Under the pieces are notes generated by a model. It was not told the DNA's origin and did no database searches. It saw only the letters and a program-made list of their open reading frames with translations. Below are positions 5,069 to 6,902 of a DNA stretch of 6,902 bases, one piece after another (the first letter of the stretch is position 1; every line of letters starts with the position of its first letter). The DNA comes from CAISIP01 sp038247175 (GTDB lineage: Bacteria > Pseudomonadota > Gammaproteobacteria > Burkholderiales > Burkholderiaceae_C). The stretch lies in the NCBI GenBank assembly GCA_038247175.1, contig JBBRVD010000193.1, forward strand, positions 1 through 6,902. The letters run 5' to 3'. A program made the position numbers and the translations under genes.

Positions 5069-6391
5069 TCAGGGGGCGATCGCCTCCTGCCCACCCATGT
5101 AGGGCCGCAAGGCCTCGGGTACGGTCACCGAGCCGTCGGCGTTCTGGTAGTTCTCCAGCACCGCTACCAGCGTGCGCCCCACCGCCAGGCCGGAGCCGTT
5201 GAGCGTATGCACGAATTCGTTCTTGCCCTGGGCGTTCTTGAACCGTGCCTGCAGGCGGCGCGCCTGGAAAGCCTCGCAATTGGACACCGAGCTGATCTCG
5301 CGATAGGTATTCTGCGCCGGCAACCAGACCTCGAGGTCGTGCGTGCGCGCCGCGCTCGGCCCCATGTCGCCGGTGCACAAGGCCATGACCCGGTACGGAA
5401 GGCCCAGGCGCTGCAGGATGGTTTCGGCGTGCCGCGTCATGTCCTCGAGTGCCTGGTAGCTGGCATCCGGGTGCACGATCTGCACCATCTCGACCTTGTC
5501 GAACTGATGCTGGCGGATCATGCCGCGGGTGTCGCGCCCGTGGCTGCCAGCCTCGGAGCGGAAACACGGCGTGTGGGCGGTCAGGCGCATCGGCAGCGCC
5601 GTCAACGGCAGCACCTCGTCACGCACGAAATTGGTCAGCGGCACCTCGCTGGTCGGAATCAGGTACAGCGCCGCGGTGTCTGGCTGGTCTTCGGCGTCCT
5701 GGCCACCCTTCTTCGCGGCAAAGAGGTCGCCTTCGAACTTGGGCAGCTGCCCGGTGCCGCGCAGGCTGTCGGCATTGACGATATAGGGTGTGTAGCACTC
5801 GGTGTAGCCGTGTTCGAGCGTCTGCACGTCGAGCATGAATTGGGCCAGCGCCCGGTGCATGCGCGCGATGGCGCCCTTGAGCACGGTGAAGCGGGCGCCG
5901 GTGAGCTTGACGCCGAGATCGAAATCCAGTCCCAGCGGCGTGCCGACGTCCACATGGTCGCGGACCGGGAAATCCATGGCCCGCGGTGACCCCCAGCGGC
6001 GCAACTCCTGGTTGTCGGTCTCGCCGGCGCCGACCGGGACGCTGGCATGCGGCAGGTTGGGTACGGCGAGCAACAGCGCCTGCAGGTCATGCTGGATCTG
6101 CTCCAGCCGAGCCGCCGATGCGTCGAGTTCCGTCTTCATCGAGGCGACATCGGCCATGACCGCATCGACCTCGGCCTGCGCCGCGGCGCCCTGGGGTTTG
6201 AGCAGACCGATCCGCTTGCTCTGGCTATTGCGCCGGGCCTGCAGTTCCTCGGTCCGGGTCTGGATGGTCTTGCGTTCGGCTTCGAGCGTGCGGAAATGCT
6301 CCACGTCGAGGAAAGGTTGCGGATTTTTGCGCGTCTGCAACCGGGCCACAGCCGCTTCCAGGTCCTTGCGCAGTAAATTGATGTCGAGCAT
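5069..6391 (-). CDS. serS: Seryl-tRNA synthetase
   Basis: The 440-residue class II synthetase charges tRNA-Ser (and tRNA-Sec where present) with serine using ATP in the cytoplasm. Seen: an N-terminal MLDINLLRKDLE followed by a charged helical-hairpin arm to about residue 110, which grips the long variable arm of tRNA-Ser; TSEVPLTN at 247-254, the serine-binding TxE loop; motif 2, FRSEAGSHGRDTRG at 277-290, running into MIRQHQF; EISSVSNCEAFQ at 365-376; and motif 3, NGSGLAVGRTLVAVLENYQ at 398-416. The length is slightly above the roughly 430 of enterobacterial SerRS, partly from a longer loop at about 226-240. It appears complete. ATG 6391 is chosen because it gives the canonical N-terminus. 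An ATG eight bases upstream is out of frame. No Shine-Dalgarno is evident. It lies 87 bp downstream of ispH on the same strand and 22 bp from the convergent hydrolase gene. Confidence 0.97.
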   Translation of the reverse strand: MLDINLLRKDLEAAVARLQTRKNPQPFLDVEHFRTLEAERKTIQTRTEELQARRNSQSKRIGLLKPQGAAAQAEVDAVMADVASMKTELDASAARLEQIQHDLQALLLAVPNLPHASVPVGAGETDNQELRRWGSPRAMDFPVRDHVDVGTPLGLDFDLGVKLTGARFTVLKGAIARMHRALAQFMLDVQTLEHGYTECYTPYIVNADSLRGTGQLPKFEGDLFAAKKGGQDAEDQPDTAALYLIPTSEVPLTNFVRDEVLPLTALPMRLTAHTPCFRSEAGSHGRDTRGMIRQHQFDKVEMVQIVHPDASYQALEDMTRHAETILQRLGLPYRVMALCTGDMGPSAARTHDLEVWLPAQNTYREISSVSNCEAFQARRLQARFKNAQGKNEFVHTLNGSGLAVGRTLVAVLENYQNADGSVTVPEALRPYMGGQEAIAP

Positions 6392-6397
6392 CGGGCC

Positions 6398-6403
6398 ATT
6401 CTA
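6398..6403 (-). promoter_or_regulatory. Candidate -10 element immediately before serS
   Basis: TAGAAT (minus strand, 6403-6398) matches five of six bases of the -10 consensus. It ends six bases before the serS ATG, so transcription would start at or within a base or two of the start codon. There is no good -35 at 16-18 bp and no extended -10 TG. With no Shine-Dalgarno visible, a leaderless serS mRNA is conceivable but unproven. Confidence 0.22.
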
Positions 6404-6423
6404 GTGAGCGCCCCCAGCCCAGG

Positions 6424-6453
6424 CCTCGCCCGGCCACCCAAGTGGGTGCGAGG
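6424..6453. repeat. Inverted repeat in the ispH-serS gap
   Basis: CCTCG (6424-6428) pairs with CGAGG (6449-6453), and CACCC (6435-6439) pairs with GGGTG (6444-6448) around an AAGT loop. A six-base bulge (6429-6434) lies on one side only. The ten pairs make a stable two-part stem. It has no T-run on either strand, so it is not a typical intrinsic terminator alone. It may act with the adjacent hairpin, or be a small regulatory stem in a serS leader transcribed from ispH. Confidence 0.4.
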
Positions 6454-6456
6454 AAA

Positions 6457-6471
6457 CCGGGGACGGCCCGG
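6457..6471 (-). terminator. Weak terminator-like hairpin after ispH
   Basis: On the minus strand, seven bases after the ispH stop, CCGGG and CCCGG (6471-6467 and 6461-6457) form a five-pair GC stem around CCGTC. It is followed by only three T residues. Position and GC content suit a terminator, but the T-tract is short, so termination would be weak and read-through into serS likely. Confidence 0.3.
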
Positions 6472-6478
6472 CAAACGG

Positions 6479-6902
6479 CTAATCCAGCTTGAGCCCCTTG
6501 GGCAGCGGGAACTTGGTGGTCTCGGCAATGCCGTCGAGCCGGCGCACCGAGACCGCGCCCAGCGCCTTGATACGCTCGATGACCTGGCGCACCAGCACCT
6601 CGGGCGCCGAGGCTCCGGCGGTCAGGCCGACGCGCTGCTTGCCTTCCAGCCAGGCCGGCTGCAGTTCGTCGGCGTTGTCGATCATGTAGCTTTCGGTACC
6701 CAGCTTGTGCGCCAGTTCGCGCAGCCGGTTGCTGTTGGAACTGGTCGGACTGCCGACCACGATCACCACATCCACCTGCGGACTGAGCAGCTTGACCGCG
6801 TCCTGGCGGTTCTGCGTCGCGTAGCAGATGTCCTGCTGCTTGGACTGGCGCGCCCCTGGAAACCGCAGCTTGACCGCCGCGGCAATTTCCGCAGCGTCGT
6901 CG
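6479..6902 (-). CDS. ispH: 4-hydroxy-3-methylbut-2-enyl diphosphate reductase, C-terminal part
   Basis: The last step of the MEP isoprenoid pathway: this [4Fe-4S] enzyme reduces HMBPP to IPP and DMAPP in the cytoplasm. The visible 140 codons are the C-terminal portion; the N-terminus lies beyond the right edge (full proteins are about 315 residues). Seen: DICYATQNRQ near fragment residues 23-32, containing the third cluster cysteine (equivalent of E. coli Cys197); VVGSPTSSNSNRL with the SxN diphosphate-binding residues; and TAGASAPE with the conserved substrate-contacting Ser. The frame ends in PKGLKLD and TAG at 6481-6479. It is intact in the visible part. It precedes serS in the same direction with an 87-bp gap containing two hairpins. 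Identification is secure. Confidence 0.97.
   Translation of the reverse strand, partial: DDAAEIAAAVKLRFPGARQSKQQDICYATQNRQDAVKLLSPQVDVVIVVGSPTSSNSNRLRELAHKLGTESYMIDNADELQPAWLEGKQRVGLTAGASAPEVLVRQVIERIKALGAVSVRRLDGIAETTKFPLPKGLKLD

Noticed and set aside
4877..5989. 370-codon open frame on the plus strand
   Set aside because: It overlaps the 3' end of the hydrolase gene in another frame and then runs antisense to serS, which is unambiguous. No family resemblance.
1..6902. CRISPR array, insertion sequence, tRNA or toxin-antitoxin system
   Set aside because: No regularly spaced repeats, terminal inverted repeats with transposase, cloverleaf-like segments or recognisable toxin-antitoxin pairs were seen on either strand.

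Overview
The window is GC-rich bacterial chromosome with dense, closely spaced genes. The IspH and SerRS sequences look proteobacterial, most like Gammaproteobacteria of the Xanthomonadales/Lysobacterales type, with Betaproteobacteria as the alternative. This placement is a judgement from protein resemblance and composition, not a computed result. No phage, transposon, CRISPR array, tRNA or rRNA was seen.

Layout from left to right. Positions 1-320 hold a possible truncated gene start at the left edge and a 31-codon small ORF with a good ribosome binding site, both on the minus strand. Next come three minus-strand genes in one likely transcription unit, read right to left: a family 2 glycosyltransferase of the polyprenyl-phosphate sugar synthase type (3257-4012), a GT39/ArnT-like membrane glycosyltransferase (1506-3260) whose start codon overlaps the stop of the first gene by 4 bases, and a 3-hydroxyisobutyryl-CoA hydrolase (321-1445). 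The small ORF follows in the same direction. A 194-bp divergent intergenic region (4013-4206) separates this unit from a plus-strand alpha/beta-hydrolase that carries a lipoprotein signal (4207-5046). That gene converges on seryl-tRNA synthetase (5069-6391, minus), with only 22 bp between them. The window ends in the C-terminal 140 codons of ispH (6479-6902, minus), upstream of serS on the same strand.

Functionally, the clearest joint unit is the glycosyltransferase pair. The GT2 enzyme would charge a polyprenyl phosphate with a sugar on the cytoplasmic face, and the GT39 enzyme would move that sugar to an acceptor on the periplasmic face. Sugar and acceptor (lipid A, another glycan or protein) cannot be read from the sequence. 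The hydrolase of valine catabolism, SerRS and IspH are housekeeping or central-metabolism genes. Nothing here shows clearly as a new multi-gene system. The least explained items are the 31-residue ORF, the short ORF overlapping the lipoprotein start, and the specificity of the glycosyltransferase pair.
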